A DNA stretch of 64,000 nt from Prevotella denticola (lineage in GTDB: Bacteria; Bacteroidota; Bacteroidia; Bacteroidales; Bacteroidaceae), in contig NZ_UGTM01000002.1 of NCBI RefSeq assembly GCF_900454835.1, forward strand, positions 992,001 to 1,056,000, given 5' to 3'. The notes below the pieces were generated by a model. It made no database searches and was not told where the DNA came from. It was given only the letters and a program-made list of their open reading frames with translations. Of the stretch, positions 53,473 to 62,747 are shown one piece after another (the stretch's first letter is position 1; every line of letters starts with the position of its first letter). A program made the translations under genes and the position numbers.

Positions 53473-54766
53473 ACCATGGATCAGCCTTAACCGTCTCGAA
53501 GTCATTTTGAGAGTCGTTAGTGTCAATCAGCTTATGTTTCCTGGCATCGTATTTCCTGCGCACCGACTTGCCATAACGCTGCTGGTCATGGTCGACTGTG
53601 GAGAACCAGGCATAGCCGTTGTCCAGTGTCGGACTGATTACATTCCATTTCTTCTTGTCTTTGATGGCCAGTACTACGGCATCTACAATCCATGTGTTGG
53701 GGACTTTAACAGCATGGAATTTCATGTCCTTGACCGTCGTCCCGTACACGAAACGGTAAGAATAATCGTATTGGTAGTCTTTTCCGGTCGTAAAGGTATG
53801 GTTGTCCACTCCCAGGAAGCCCATGACATAGGAATAAAAACCACGGTCGTGCGGACCCCATATCGTACGTGAATAGGTATAGAGACGCTCCATGTTGGGG
53901 ACATCGGGGTTGTCAATATCAGTGACCCTTGGGTTTGTCGACTCGTCATACCATTCGAAGTTGGCCTTTGAAAGATTGAAAGAGTTGGGATTCCTGCCGG
54001 CTGTGGTATGGTCAATGGCATTGTCGCAGATAATGAGCGAAGCACCGGGCTGGACAGGATAATTCTTGTCTACACCATGCATTCCCGGGATTTTGGTGAT
54101 GTACTGTACCGGTGTTTCCTTGTCCAGAACATACGGCTTATAGTCCTGGTGTATCATCTGCTGGAAGGCACTCTCCGCAATGAACAGCCCGTCGGCATAG
54201 AGCACCTCATCCGAATTATTGGTAATTCTGAAGTACTGGTCACCGGTATATGGGTCACCACTGGGGCGGAGTGTGCGGGCGGCAAAGATTTCAGCAATCA
54301 CGAAGCCATTACCCATATTGGGGAAGAACAGGTCGATGGCGAAACGAGGCAGCGTAGAAGCAGTGCTTTTCACCAAGGACTGGTTCATCAGATTGCCACG
54401 GACAATGCTTTTAGTCTTCAGCTTGCTGTGATGAACGGCATTAGCCTCAAGCTCTACATTGTAAAGCCCTTCGGCGATATTGAGCGTATCAATACTGATG
54501 GACGACTGCAGTTTCCCCTCCGCATCAAGGCATTTGACGGACGGAACGGTAAAAGTGCTGTCCCTTCCTGTTGACACATTATGTACCTTTACCTTGATGG
54601 AGACAAGGGAATCGACACCGCTGAATGCCTGGGACAGGCTGATGTCAAGTCCGAACTTGGCATAGTTCACGGCAGAACCGCCAGGAGAAACATCATCATT
54701 GGTGCAGGAGTTGAAAAGAACTGACACCAATATGATGGCAAAGAAAGTTTTGATTAACGTTTTCAT
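53459..54766 (-). CDS. DUF4876 domain lipoprotein
   Basis: A 435-residue lipoprotein with the signal peptide ending in LFNSC. The N-terminal 130 residues look like an immunoglobulin-type sandwich (LSQAFSGVDSLVSIKVKVHN). The DUF4876 region (about 140-435) includes GNGFVIAEIFAARTLRP and YFRITNNSDEVLYADGLFIAES. In other Bacteroidetes these lipoproteins neighbour a TonB receptor, like the SusD partner of a SusC, which suggests a role in substrate capture; this is inference. It begins 22 bases after the receptor stop. Confidence 0.85.
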   Translation of the reverse strand: MKTLIKTFFAIILVSVLFNSCTNDDVSPGGSAVNYAKFGLDISLSQAFSGVDSLVSIKVKVHNVSTGRDSTFTVPSVKCLDAEGKLQSSISIDTLNIAEGLYNVELEANAVHHSKLKTKSIVRGNLMNQSLVKSTASTLPRFAIDLFFPNMGNGFVIAEIFAARTLRPSGDPYTGDQYFRITNNSDEVLYADGLFIAESAFQQMIHQDYKPYVLDKETPVQYITKIPGMHGVDKNYPVQPGASLIICDNAIDHTTAGRNPNSFNLSKANFEWYDESTNPRVTDIDNPDVPNMERLYTYSRTIWGPHDRGFYSYVMGFLGVDNHTFTTGKDYQYDYSYRFVYGTTVKDMKFHAVKVPNTWIVDAVVLAIKDKKKWNVISPTLDNGYAWFSTVDHDQQRYGKSVRRKYDARKHKLIDTNDSQNDFETVKADPWYVFK

Positions 54767-54788
54767 ATCTGTCTGTTTATAATTAGGT

Positions 54789-57557
54789 TTATATCTTCAG
54801 TCCCATTTCCATTCCAAAATAAGGCGAGAACGTACGGCGTACAGTAAACCCGTTCACCTCATAATCAGGGGCAATGTAAAGTACCCTGTCGGCAAAGAAA
54901 GACAAGGAAAGATGCTTGCCGAACTTTTTTGTCGCCTTGAAATTGACCAGCATATAGCTGCGTTCCCTATTGCTCATGTCCTGTCCTGCCGTACCGCTCA
55001 GTACAAGCCAGCGCAGGTAAGGGTCGTTCTTGTCGGCTTCGGTATAAGGATGTACCGCACCAGTGATGTCCATATAACCCATGGGGACGCTTGAGGTTGG
55101 CGGGCGTTTCGTGCTACTCATCCAGAAACATTCAGACGTTGCCGACAGAATCAGTCCCAATCTGTCGATATACGAGTCAAAGATAAAATTAGATGTAAAG
55201 ATCTGTCTGTCATATCTATCCGTATTCAGATAGTATCCGGCATATCTGTCGACAACAGCCACACCGCCGACAACCACATTGGGTGCGGCTCTGAACAGCG
55301 GAATACTGTTCTCGTATACGGTCCTGAACCATGCTCCGTTCACGGTTATGCGGGTCTGGATGACAGGTATGCGCGGTGAGGAATACTGGAACTCTATGCC
55401 CCGCTTCTTTATCCTTGATCCGTTTTCGGTCGTTCCGTATCCGTCTAAGATGGTATCAGTAACAGATGGCAGGGCATCCAAGGCCGGCGGTCCGGTGAGT
55501 TTTGACGGGTCGATAGCCGACGTAGCGTATTTCCTGTAAGTAAACGGACGTATTGTCGTGGTGCTTCTGAAGCCGTCCTTCATGTCTTCCTGGAAATAGG
55601 TAAGGTTGAAATGATGCGCACCTCTGTCTACTCCCATGCGTATTTCCCATTTCCTGTTGCGTGCCGGCTGCAGGTCGGGATTGACGGGATTCAGCTTGTA
55701 CGTGCGGATATGGATACGTTTGTATTCGGGGCGGATGTCCCAGTAGTTCAGTTCCGTAATGTCCTTATAGATATAATCAGGGTACAGATCAAGGATTGTC
55801 GGCATCTTCGTCATCATTCCGAAGCCGCCGGAGACATAGCACCTGAAGCCTGCAAACTGCGGAAAGTCCCATTGGGCATTGATACGTGTGTCGGTGAAGA
55901 TTCTGCCGTGTATGGCGTAATAGCCCGGGATGTTGAGCAGCTGGGTAGTACGGATGCCGCCCATCAGCGTCAACCGGTGTCTGCCGACAGGCATGGTCGC
56001 ATTGTCTTCCGCATAGAAAGACAGGATATCCGTTGCCGGAATTTCCTTGTACGATCGGGGGCGGCGGGCTGTTGAAGCATGCAGGGGTCTTGTGATGTCG
56101 AATATCTGTCCTCTCCCATAGTTTTTGTTGAGCTGGAATTCTGCACCTGCCGTTATACGGTGGCGCATGGATGCAGTCCGTGCCGCCCATTCCGTCTCAC
56201 CTCTGACAGTACTGTAGAACGGAATGCCTTCTACACGGTAGTCGCACACATACTGGAACGGCAGGAACAGTCCGTCGTACTCACCGCTCTCATAAGCCAG
56301 CGGGACGGCATAGTCCCGTTGCAAGGCGACGGCCTCGGTCTGGTGTATTCGGTCGAAGGCAATACTGGCGGCATAGGTCAGCAATGCACTTCTGAATCCG
56401 GTCTGCTCCATTCTCCTGAACATGAGCTGCTGATTCAGTCCCATCTTGAGGTACGAGGACCGGTAACGGTCGTCTTTATGTATCTGGATCTCCGGATCCG
56501 TCTTCACATTATCTATGTTCAGGGCATAGTCCGTAGCTCCGTTCCATTCAAGAACATAATGCCTGCCCAAATCCCACTTGCGCTGCAGGCGGGCTGAGAA
56601 GGTGAGGCGGCGATAGGTCTCGAACCTGTTCCTCGGTTCTTTGCGGGCATCGAGCAGACCGCCGTCAACATTCAGGTTCCACTTTCCCGACAACAGGAAA
56701 CCTTTTCCCAGCGACACCAGTTTTCCGTATTCGTCGGCCTTAAGGCGGAGCTGCAAGGGCGATTGTGTATGCTTTCTCGTGATACTGATCAGTCCGCTCG
56801 TCAGTTCTCCGTATTTTACGGATGGTATGCCGCGGATGATTTCCACTTTCTCAATGTTGTCAGTAGGTATTTCCCGCATATCCACACCGTAGCTCGTGTG
56901 GTTTCTGCTGTTATCGGCATCCCCCTGGAATGTACCCGCAATGTACTGCATATTGGCATCCGTGCCGATGGCCTGTCCGTCTATCACGAATTTCGTACCC
57001 AACGAGGAGGTGGCATACTGTGAGCTTGGAGAACCCGCCTCGCGCAACGTAATGACATTGGCACTGCCCAGCGAAGGTGGCTTCGTCATTCCACCGGGCA
57101 GCAGTGCCAGCAGATCGGCAAACGAGGAAGGCTGCAGATGTTCCATGGCTGTCTGTCCGATGATGGTGGTACTTGTCATTCCTTTCTTTTCCGCTGCCGT
57201 TACAACAACCTCGTTCATGGCTTGCTTCTGTGCCTGCATATAGATACGCACGGAGCCTGTTTCCTGAAGCTGCAGGACGGTGTCGACAGGCTGGTAGCCG
57301 ACAGCTGTGACACGAAGCTGCAGGACACCTGGAGGAAGGCCTTTCATGATGAAATGCCCTGCAGCGTCTGACACGGTTCCTCCCAACAGCTTCTTCTGCC
57401 GGTACACACGTATCGTAGCCCCTGCCACCTCCTGTGCGGCATCAGAGGCGGTGACTGTTCCTTGCAGAAGACGTGCAGCACGGTCGCCGTCATGCTGTGC
57501 ATGGGCTGCCAGGGTTGTGACCAGAAACAGAATTACAACGTATATGGATTTAGCCAT
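54789..57557 (-). CDS. TonB-dependent outer-membrane receptor
   Basis: A 922-residue receptor. Signal peptide (cleavage near LAAHAQ, residue 21), then a carboxypeptidase-regulatory-like domain (about 30-115, LQGTVTASDAAQEVAGATIRV), the plug (about 118-260, MNEVVVTAAEKKG, then IEKVEIIRGIPSVKYGELTSGLISITRK) and a barrel ending FGMEMGLKI. It imports a nutrient or metal chelate with TonB energy; the substrate is unknown. I use the ATG at 57557 (MAKSIYVVILFLV) because the promoter box would fall inside a longer frame. It heads the four-gene operon with DUF4876, barrel and LRR genes. Confidence 0.93.
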   Translation of the reverse strand: MAKSIYVVILFLVTTLAAHAQHDGDRAARLLQGTVTASDAAQEVAGATIRVYRQKKLLGGTVSDAAGHFIMKGLPPGVLQLRVTAVGYQPVDTVLQLQETGSVRIYMQAQKQAMNEVVVTAAEKKGMTSTTIIGQTAMEHLQPSSFADLLALLPGGMTKPPSLGSANVITLREAGSPSSQYATSSLGTKFVIDGQAIGTDANMQYIAGTFQGDADNSRNHTSYGVDMREIPTDNIEKVEIIRGIPSVKYGELTSGLISITRKHTQSPLQLRLKADEYGKLVSLGKGFLLSGKWNLNVDGGLLDARKEPRNRFETYRRLTFSARLQRKWDLGRHYVLEWNGATDYALNIDNVKTDPEIQIHKDDRYRSSYLKMGLNQQLMFRRMEQTGFRSALLTYAASIAFDRIHQTEAVALQRDYAVPLAYESGEYDGLFLPFQYVCDYRVEGIPFYSTVRGETEWAARTASMRHRITAGAEFQLNKNYGRGQIFDITRPLHASTARRPRSYKEIPATDILSFYAEDNATMPVGRHRLTLMGGIRTTQLLNIPGYYAIHGRIFTDTRINAQWDFPQFAGFRCYVSGGFGMMTKMPTILDLYPDYIYKDITELNYWDIRPEYKRIHIRTYKLNPVNPDLQPARNRKWEIRMGVDRGAHHFNLTYFQEDMKDGFRSTTTIRPFTYRKYATSAIDPSKLTGPPALDALPSVTDTILDGYGTTENGSRIKKRGIEFQYSSPRIPVIQTRITVNGAWFRTVYENSIPLFRAAPNVVVGGVAVVDRYAGYYLNTDRYDRQIFTSNFIFDSYIDRLGLILSATSECFWMSSTKRPPTSSVPMGYMDITGAVHPYTEADKNDPYLRWLVLSGTAGQDMSNRERSYMLVNFKATKKFGKHLSLSFFADRVLYIAPDYEVNGFTVRRTFSPYFGMEMGLKI

Positions 57558-57574
57558 TGGGATTGATTTGGTGG

Positions 57575-57605
57575 CAAAATTAATAAGAATGTACAATCCA
57601 GTCAA
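57575..57605 (-). promoter_or_regulatory. Promoter of the TonB-receptor operon
   Basis: On the minus strand TTG (57603-57605), 20 bases, then TAATTTTG (57575-57582). The ATG at 57557 lies 17 bases past the box, so the leader is short. Confidence 0.75.
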
Positions 57606-57807
57606 TACCTAAAAACAATGATTTCATACGGACATAGACAACGAGTCCCTGTCTTCATAGGTGACAAAGGTGAGAATAACAGATGTGGAGCAGAGAGAAA
57701 AACAATCCTGTAAACTTACAAAAGGATGTTTACAGACTCGGAAAAACGAGATGAAGAAGTGGCTGTGCTGACATCAGGAAAAGTCATGACACGCCAAGGC
57801 AGTGCAG

Positions 57808-57915
57808 TTCCCAAGTAGTAGGGAATGGAATTCCCAGACAGTGGGGAACAGCGTTCCCAACGCCTGGGAAGGCCGTTCCCAACGCCCGGGAATAGAGTTC
57901 CCGATCGGTTGGGAA
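57808..57915. repeat. 22-23-bp periodic array, TTCCC/GGGAA family (copy 3)
   Basis: Six units with cores beginning at 57808, 57831, 57854, 57876, 57898 (period 23, 23, 22, 22) and a final GGGAA at 57911-57915; five complete TTCCC...GGGAA pairs are present. Spacers are TGGAA, CAGCG, GGCCG and TAGAG. It starts 22 bases past the cupin stop and is the longest of the three arrays of this family. Confidence 0.9.
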
Positions 57916-57937
57916 CATCACGCTACCGTAGTCACGG

Positions 57938-58270
57938 TCATCTTAACGTCGGTACAATGGCAAGATAGACAACATCGTGGTCCGTCCGGTTCTCGAACCA
58001 GTGGAAATGTCCCTCCGGACAATAATGCATCTGCCCTACCCTTGCCACTTCCGTCGTGTCGTCGTAATGAACGGTCAGCTCACCGCTGAGGACATACATC
58101 GCCTCAAACGTACCCGTATGCTGATGGCGGCCGCTGCTGGCACCCGGCCGCAAAGTAGAATACATGATACGTGCCTTGTCGTCCACATAAGCCCGCATAT
58201 CGAGCTTTCCCTCTCCGCCTTTGAAGCCTTCGATGTGCTCCTCGGCAATCTTGTCGAAATCAATGATCAT
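57938..58270 (-). CDS. Small cupin-domain protein
   Basis: A 110-residue single-cupin protein. The metal-binding motifs are partly visible: GRHQHTGTFEAMYVLSGEL (first cupin motif, with two His and a Glu) and PEGHFHWFEN (second motif). Such proteins may be metal enzymes or sensors; the substrate is unknown. I use the ATG at 58270 (MIIDFDKIAEEH), since the longer frame runs through the promoter box at 58300-58307. It stands alone between two receptor genes, with an array past its stop. Confidence 0.9.
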   Translation of the reverse strand: MIIDFDKIAEEHIEGFKGGEGKLDMRAYVDDKARIMYSTLRPGASSGRHQHTGTFEAMYVLSGELTVHYDDTTEVARVGQMHYCPEGHFHWFENRTDHDVVYLAIVPTLR

Positions 58271-58299
58271 GATGTTTCTCGTTTTGAATTTATCTCCTG

Positions 58300-58307
58300 C
58301 AAAATTA
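58300..58307 (-). promoter_or_regulatory. -7 box of the cupin gene promoter
   Basis: TAATTTTG on the minus strand matches TAnnTTTG, 29 bases before the ATG at 58270. Confidence 0.5.
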
Positions 58308-58373
58308 CATAAAAATGTCGAATAACAGGCCGGACAGATAAGGAATGCTCCTTTCCTATTAGATGGCATACAC

Positions 58374-58408
58374 GAAAAAAGCAGGAACTCCGGCGGAGTC
58401 CCTGCTTT
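58374..58408 (-). terminator. Terminator of the Oar-like receptor gene
   Basis: On the minus strand AAAGCAGGGACTCC pairs with GAGTTCCTGCTTT around a four-base loop, followed by a T-run. It lies 22 bases past the receptor stop. Confidence 0.85.
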
Positions 58409-58430
58409 CCCTATTGTTGTTTCTGAAGAT

Positions 58431-61400
58431 TTAGAAAGTGTAACGCAAACCGAGCTGACCGCGCCAGCGGCTGTAATAGTCGCTGTAGTCGCGTGTCGCA
58501 TAGCCGCCGGTGAACTGGTAGTGACCGTTCTTCTGGTAGTTTACAGGATTGTAGTAAACGCCGAAGCCGTCGCCATGGGTATGTCCCCAGTCCTTGTTGA
58601 GCAGGTTGCCGACATTGATGATATCGAAGCTCAGTTCGAGCGAATTCATCTGACCGCCCACCTTGAAGCTATACTTCTGTGCGAAATGCACATCGAAGTG
58701 ATGTTCAAAGGCAAGATTGTCGGCATAACGCTTGTAGAACTCGCCACGGTGGTTCTTCATGTAGGAGTCATGCCCGATCCAGTACTTCATCAGCTGCCGC
58801 TGCATATCTTCCGTCAGCTTGGGTGCCGTGAAGCCGTCGCCGAAGACGGCTCTGGTAAGTGCATTGGCAGAGAAGTCGGTCTCGTCGAAACGCATCCTGT
58901 CAATCTGGGCATCCGTAGGGATGAAGAACAGGTCGTTTCCGTTGGCACCGTCCTCGTTGACGTCACCGTAGTAATAGAGGGTATAAGGCGAACCGCTGCG
59001 TCCCTGGTAGATAAGACCGACGGTGGTCTGCCACTCCTTCTTCGATCCGTAGCTTACATGATAGTAAGCAGATGCCTGAAGACGGTGGGGAACGTTATAG
59101 GCCGAATGACCGAGTTCCGGATCGTTGGAATTCCGGTAAGTGTAGTTGAATCTCCAGTTGCTCTCTGCAACGGAAGAGCCGCCGTTGTTCACACTCATGG
59201 ATCGTGTCCAGGTATAGCTTGCCATGAGGTCAAGACCGAAGTTGAAATGCTTCTCCGCCTTCAGACTCAGGTTCACGGTGTAACCTTTCGACGTATTGCT
59301 CAGCTTGTAGATGTTGGCAAAAGGCGTACCGTTCGTCGTCTTGGCAAAAAGCGGCCGGTTGTCCTCGACCGGTGCGCCTGCACTGCCGTAGACCTGGCCG
59401 TAGGTCTTGCCGGTCTGCTCGTAGGCAAGGTTCTGGTAGAGAATGTCGTTCAGCGTCTTCGAGTAGATGGCCTCTGCTGTCCAGTTGATGCCCAGCACAT
59501 TGAAATCAAAGCCGAGATTGAAGCGCAGGTTCTGCGCGAACTTGAAGTGACGGTCGTAGACGTTGATGGTCTGGCTGCCGGTTGCCTTCAGCTTCGAGGC
59601 ATTGGCCTCCTGTGCATTCGGGTCGAGCAGCAGGTCCAGTCCGTTGGTCTTATAGGAATTGTAGGTAGAGAGCTGGATACCCGTGTTGGAGTAGTTGTTG
59701 CTGATCCATACGAACGGTATGCGACCGGTAAACACGCCGGCACCACCGCGGAGAATGAACCTGTGGTCGTGGTTGATGTCCCAGCGGAAGCCTACACGCG
59801 GGCTCCAGAGCGGTGTGCTTGACAGTTTCTGGTTGGTCTTGACATTCCATCCTCTCGTCTCGGCATACTGGTTGAACGGCTCGTTGGCCGTCGGCGCATC
59901 AAAGATGATCGGCATATCCATACGGAGTCCGTAAGTCAGCTGGAAATTGTTGGAAACGTCCCATTTGTCCTGGGCATAGAAACTCAGCTGTGCCGCACCG
60001 AAGGAAGCCTCCCACCTCGGGTCGCCAGTCACGTCAGTATTGGCATGACCGTAACGGTACTGGTTGAGGTAAGACTTCGCCGGATCTATTGTTCCTGCAA
60101 TATAATCCTCATAGTAGCTCTTGAAGGCATCGTAGTTCTTGAAGGTATAGCTGCCGAAAAGATCCTGGATAAAGAGGTTCGTGAACTTATACAGTTCGTT
60201 GTGCGTACCGAAAGTGTAGGTGTGGTTGCCTTTGTACCAGGTAAGGTTGTCCTCCAGGGTGTAGATGTCCTGGTCCAGACGGTTGGCCATGGAGGAACGC
60301 TCGATGCCCAGGTTGACGGAACCGCCGCCGACATTGTTGACAGAAATGCTTGGATATTCGCCATTGATGTCGCGCTTGTCCCTTACGCGTACATAGCTGG
60401 CACGTGCCTCGTTGGCCACCGACGGAGACAGGCGGCTCTGCAGCTCGGCGATGAACGAGTTGGTGACACTCTTGAACGGATAAGCATAGCTGCTGCCGTT
60501 GAGGGCTTTGCGCGAACCGGCATTGTTCAGCTGGGACGCACTGACGATGCTCCATCGTACGGTGGCCTTGTTGGTCTCGTTGATGTTCCAGTCCAGTTTC
60601 AGCCCGCCCTTGTCACTCCTTGTGTAAATATCCTCGGTAGAGAGAGCTGTAGGATAGTTCACGCCCTGACGCTGTGCAAGGTCGGCGATCTTCGCAAGGA
60701 CATCGCTGGCCTTGGCTGCATCGACGGCAGACGACTCCGCTCCGAGCGTGTAAAGGTTCGGATAGGTCTTGTTGGTCTTCTCATAGTTGGCAAAGAAGAA
60801 GAGCTTGTCCTTGATGATCGGGCCGCCGAAGGTAATGCCGGCATTGTACTCCTGCTGCTTGTTGTACTTGGGCGCATAGCCGCCGTCAGCGAGAGGATAC
60901 TTGGACCCGATGAGGTTCTGGTTGTTGCCGAATCCATAGACACTGCCATGGAACACATTCGTTCCGCTCTTGGTAATGGCATTGATGGCACCGCCCGTGA
61001 AACCGCCCTGACGGACATCAAAGGGAGCAACGTTCACCTGGATCTGCTCGATCGTCTCCATGGAAACAGGCTGGGCACCAGCCTGACCGCCGTTGGCACC
61101 GTCGGCAGCAAGGCCGAAGACATCGTTGTTGGCAGCACCGTCTATCATGAAGGAGTTGTAACGGTTGCTTGTTCCGGCAAACGACATGGCACCGTTGTTG
61201 GAGGTGGTCAGCTGCGGATTGAGCCGTGCCACATCGGCAATACCGTGGGTAATGCTCGGCATATCAGCAATCTGCTTGGAGCTGAGGCTCGTCGCTGCAC
61301 CCGTCTTCGTAGCGTTGACGCCGGCGCTTCCTGTCACGACGACTTCCTGTAGTTCCTTGGAATCGTCCTGAAGCGAACAGGAGAGATCTTCCGTCTCGCC

Positions 61401-61691
61401 GAGGCGGAGCGTCACGTTCTCAAACGTCTTTGTCTTCTGTCCGATGTAAGCCACTGAAACCTTGTACGGTCCGCCTACACGCATACCCTGGATGGTATAA
61501 CGGCCGTCAATGTTCGTCACAGCCCGGTAGACTGTTCCCGAAGGTACATGGGTTGCAGTAACGGTAGCACCAATGACATCTTCGCCCTGGGACGTTACCT
61601 TTCCGCTGATTCCTGATGTTGTAATCTGTGCCATGGCAGAAGTTGTCATCACAAGCAACAACATAACCAGGAGAAGTAATCTTTTCTGCAT
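58431..61691 (-). CDS. Oar-like TonB-dependent receptor
   Basis: A 1086-residue outer-membrane receptor. Signal peptide (cleavage near TSAMAQ, residue 22), a carboxypeptidase-regulatory-like domain (about 25-112, GISGKVTSQGEDVIGATVTA), a plug with LQEVVVTGSAGVNATKTG and IEQIQVNVAPFDVRQGGFTGGAINAITKSGTN, and a very long barrel ending GQLGLRYTF. The plug features and size match the Oar-like group, whose substrates are mostly unknown; some are linked to large peptides. It is not paired with a SusD-like lipoprotein. TATATTTG at 61743-61750 is a likely -7 box. Confidence 0.93.
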   Translation of the reverse strand: MQKRLLLLVMLLLVMTTSAMAQITTSGISGKVTSQGEDVIGATVTATHVPSGTVYRAVTNIDGRYTIQGMRVGGPYKVSVAYIGQKTKTFENVTLRLGETEDLSCSLQDDSKELQEVVVTGSAGVNATKTGAATSLSSKQIADMPSITHGIADVARLNPQLTTSNNGAMSFAGTSNRYNSFMIDGAANNDVFGLAADGANGGQAGAQPVSMETIEQIQVNVAPFDVRQGGFTGGAINAITKSGTNVFHGSVYGFGNNQNLIGSKYPLADGGYAPKYNKQQEYNAGITFGGPIIKDKLFFFANYEKTNKTYPNLYTLGAESSAVDAAKASDVLAKIADLAQRQGVNYPTALSTEDIYTRSDKGGLKLDWNINETNKATVRWSIVSASQLNNAGSRKALNGSSYAYPFKSVTNSFIAELQSRLSPSVANEARASYVRVRDKRDINGEYPSISVNNVGGGSVNLGIERSSMANRLDQDIYTLEDNLTWYKGNHTYTFGTHNELYKFTNLFIQDLFGSYTFKNYDAFKSYYEDYIAGTIDPAKSYLNQYRYGHANTDVTGDPRWEASFGAAQLSFYAQDKWDVSNNFQLTYGLRMDMPIIFDAPTANEPFNQYAETRGWNVKTNQKLSSTPLWSPRVGFRWDINHDHRFILRGGAGVFTGRIPFVWISNNYSNTGIQLSTYNSYKTNGLDLLLDPNAQEANASKLKATGSQTINVYDRHFKFAQNLRFNLGFDFNVLGINWTAEAIYSKTLNDILYQNLAYEQTGKTYGQVYGSAGAPVEDNRPLFAKTTNGTPFANIYKLSNTSKGYTVNLSLKAEKHFNFGLDLMASYTWTRSMSVNNGGSSVAESNWRFNYTYRNSNDPELGHSAYNVPHRLQASAYYHVSYGSKKEWQTTVGLIYQGRSGSPYTLYYYGDVNEDGANGNDLFFIPTDAQIDRMRFDETDFSANALTRAVFGDGFTAPKLTEDMQRQLMKYWIGHDSYMKNHRGEFYKRYADNLAFEHHFDVHFAQKYSFKVGGQMNSLELSFDIINVGNLLNKDWGHTHGDGFGVYYNPVNYQKNGHYQFTGGYATRDYSDYYSRWRGQLGLRYTF

Positions 61692-61742
61692 AGTTCTGCT
61701 AAGAGATTAAATGAAGTAATAACGTTATTTAAATGTATGTTG

Positions 61743-61750
61743 CAAATATA
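61743..61750 (-). promoter_or_regulatory. -7 box of the Oar-like receptor promoter
   Basis: TATATTTG on the minus strand matches TAnnTTTG, 51 bases before the receptor ATG at 61691. No clear -33 TTG was found. Confidence 0.5.
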
Positions 61751-61820
61751 AGCAAATTTTCCGATACTTACACGGTAAACCGTAAAAAAGTTGTAACGAC
61801 CTGTGGTTATCCTACCCTCT

Positions 61821-61910
61821 ACCCACCACAGCCCATCATCATCCATCATCGCCTATCATATCCTCGTATTGCCTATCATCGCCTATAACAGCTCATCATC
61901 ACCCATCATC
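61821..61910. repeat. Degenerate 10-bp tandem repeat (GCCTATCATC-like)
   Basis: About eight decamers in phase from 61831 (such as GCCCATCATC, ATCCATCATC, GCCTATCATC, GCTCATCATC, ACCCATCATC) lie just past the rsmE stop. The consensus is near GCCTATCATC. Similar decamers (GCCTATCAAC, GCTTATCACT) are found at about 34028-34075 before the PSP1 gene. Confidence 0.75.
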
Positions 61911-61922
61911 AAAAAAAACAGC

Positions 61923-62702
61923 TTACACTCTACGTGCAAGCTGCGACATCATAACGGCACTAAGTCCTGCGGTCTCTGTACGCAGGCGGCTCTTTCCCAG
62001 TGTGACACTCTCAAAGCCATGTGCCATGGCAAGGCGTACTTCCTCGATGGAGAAATCGCCCTCAGGCCCTATCAGGACCGTAATATCCGCCGCTCCAGAG
62101 GGGTGTTCTTTCTGCGCTTCCGGCCCGTTCTGCAAGAAAATCCCAGGTTGCAATGCACTGTTGATTGCCGTGAAGAAGTCTGTACGAGGAATTTCAGGAT
62201 AACAATGACAGATGAATTTCCGTCCCTTGTCAGGACAGTTTTCCACAAACGAACTGAAAGAAGACATCGGGTTGACCAGCGGTTTCCAGCCTTTACGGCT
62301 CTGCTTCACCGCCGAGACAACGATTTTCTCTATGCGATCGGCACGCAGCGTTTTGCGCTCGGAAAACCTGCAGTCCAGAAAGCTGATCTCGTCAAAGCCC
62401 ACTTCCGTGGCTTTCTCTGCCATCCATTCCATGCGTCCCATGTCTTTCGTAGGAGCAATGGCAAGATGAATCCGCCCCGACCAGGCAGGCTTCTGCCTCA
62501 TGGTCTGACGAATGATATAGACACATTTCTTTGCCGTTGCCAGTACGACCTCCGCCTGATAGAAGTTTCCTTCTCCATCCATCAGGAACATCTCGTCACC
62601 CTCCTTCAGACGGAGGACACGCAGCGCATGAACGGCTTCTTCAGCCGGCAGCTCGTTCAATGCGGCTGCATTGGGAACATAAAAATATCTCGCTTCTTTC
62701 AT
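61923..62702 (-). CDS. rsmE: 16S rRNA (uracil1498-N3)-methyltransferase RsmE
   Basis: A 259-residue SPOUT-class methyltransferase that methylates U1498 in 16S rRNA with S-adenosylmethionine. An N-terminal PUA-like domain (about 1-70, starting MKEARYFYVPNAAALNEL) is followed by the knotted catalytic domain with ITVLIGPEGDFSIEEV and LGKSRLRTETAGLSAVM. Length is normal. It lies 45 bases after the nuclease-family gene and is probably co-transcribed with it. Confidence 0.95.
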   Translation of the reverse strand: MKEARYFYVPNAAALNELPAEEAVHALRVLRLKEGDEMFLMDGEGNFYQAEVVLATAKKCVYIIRQTMRQKPAWSGRIHLAIAPTKDMGRMEWMAEKATEVGFDEISFLDCRFSERKTLRADRIEKIVVSAVKQSRKGWKPLVNPMSSFSSFVENCPDKGRKFICHCYPEIPRTDFFTAINSALQPGIFLQNGPEAQKEHPSGAADITVLIGPEGDFSIEEVRLAMAHGFESVTLGKSRLRTETAGLSAVMMSQLARRV

Positions 62703-62747
62703 TGTCCGTTTTTCTCTGGAGACGATTACGGCAGGAGAAATCTCCGG

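Noticed and set aside
57808..57915. CRISPR array
   Set aside because: Units are only 17-18 bases with 5-base spacers, arms vary little but loops vary, and no cas genes are present.
58521..61352. Long plus-strand frames across 58.5-59.8 and 60.0-61.4 kb
   Set aside because: Both are antisense to the Oar-like receptor and encode no recognisable protein.
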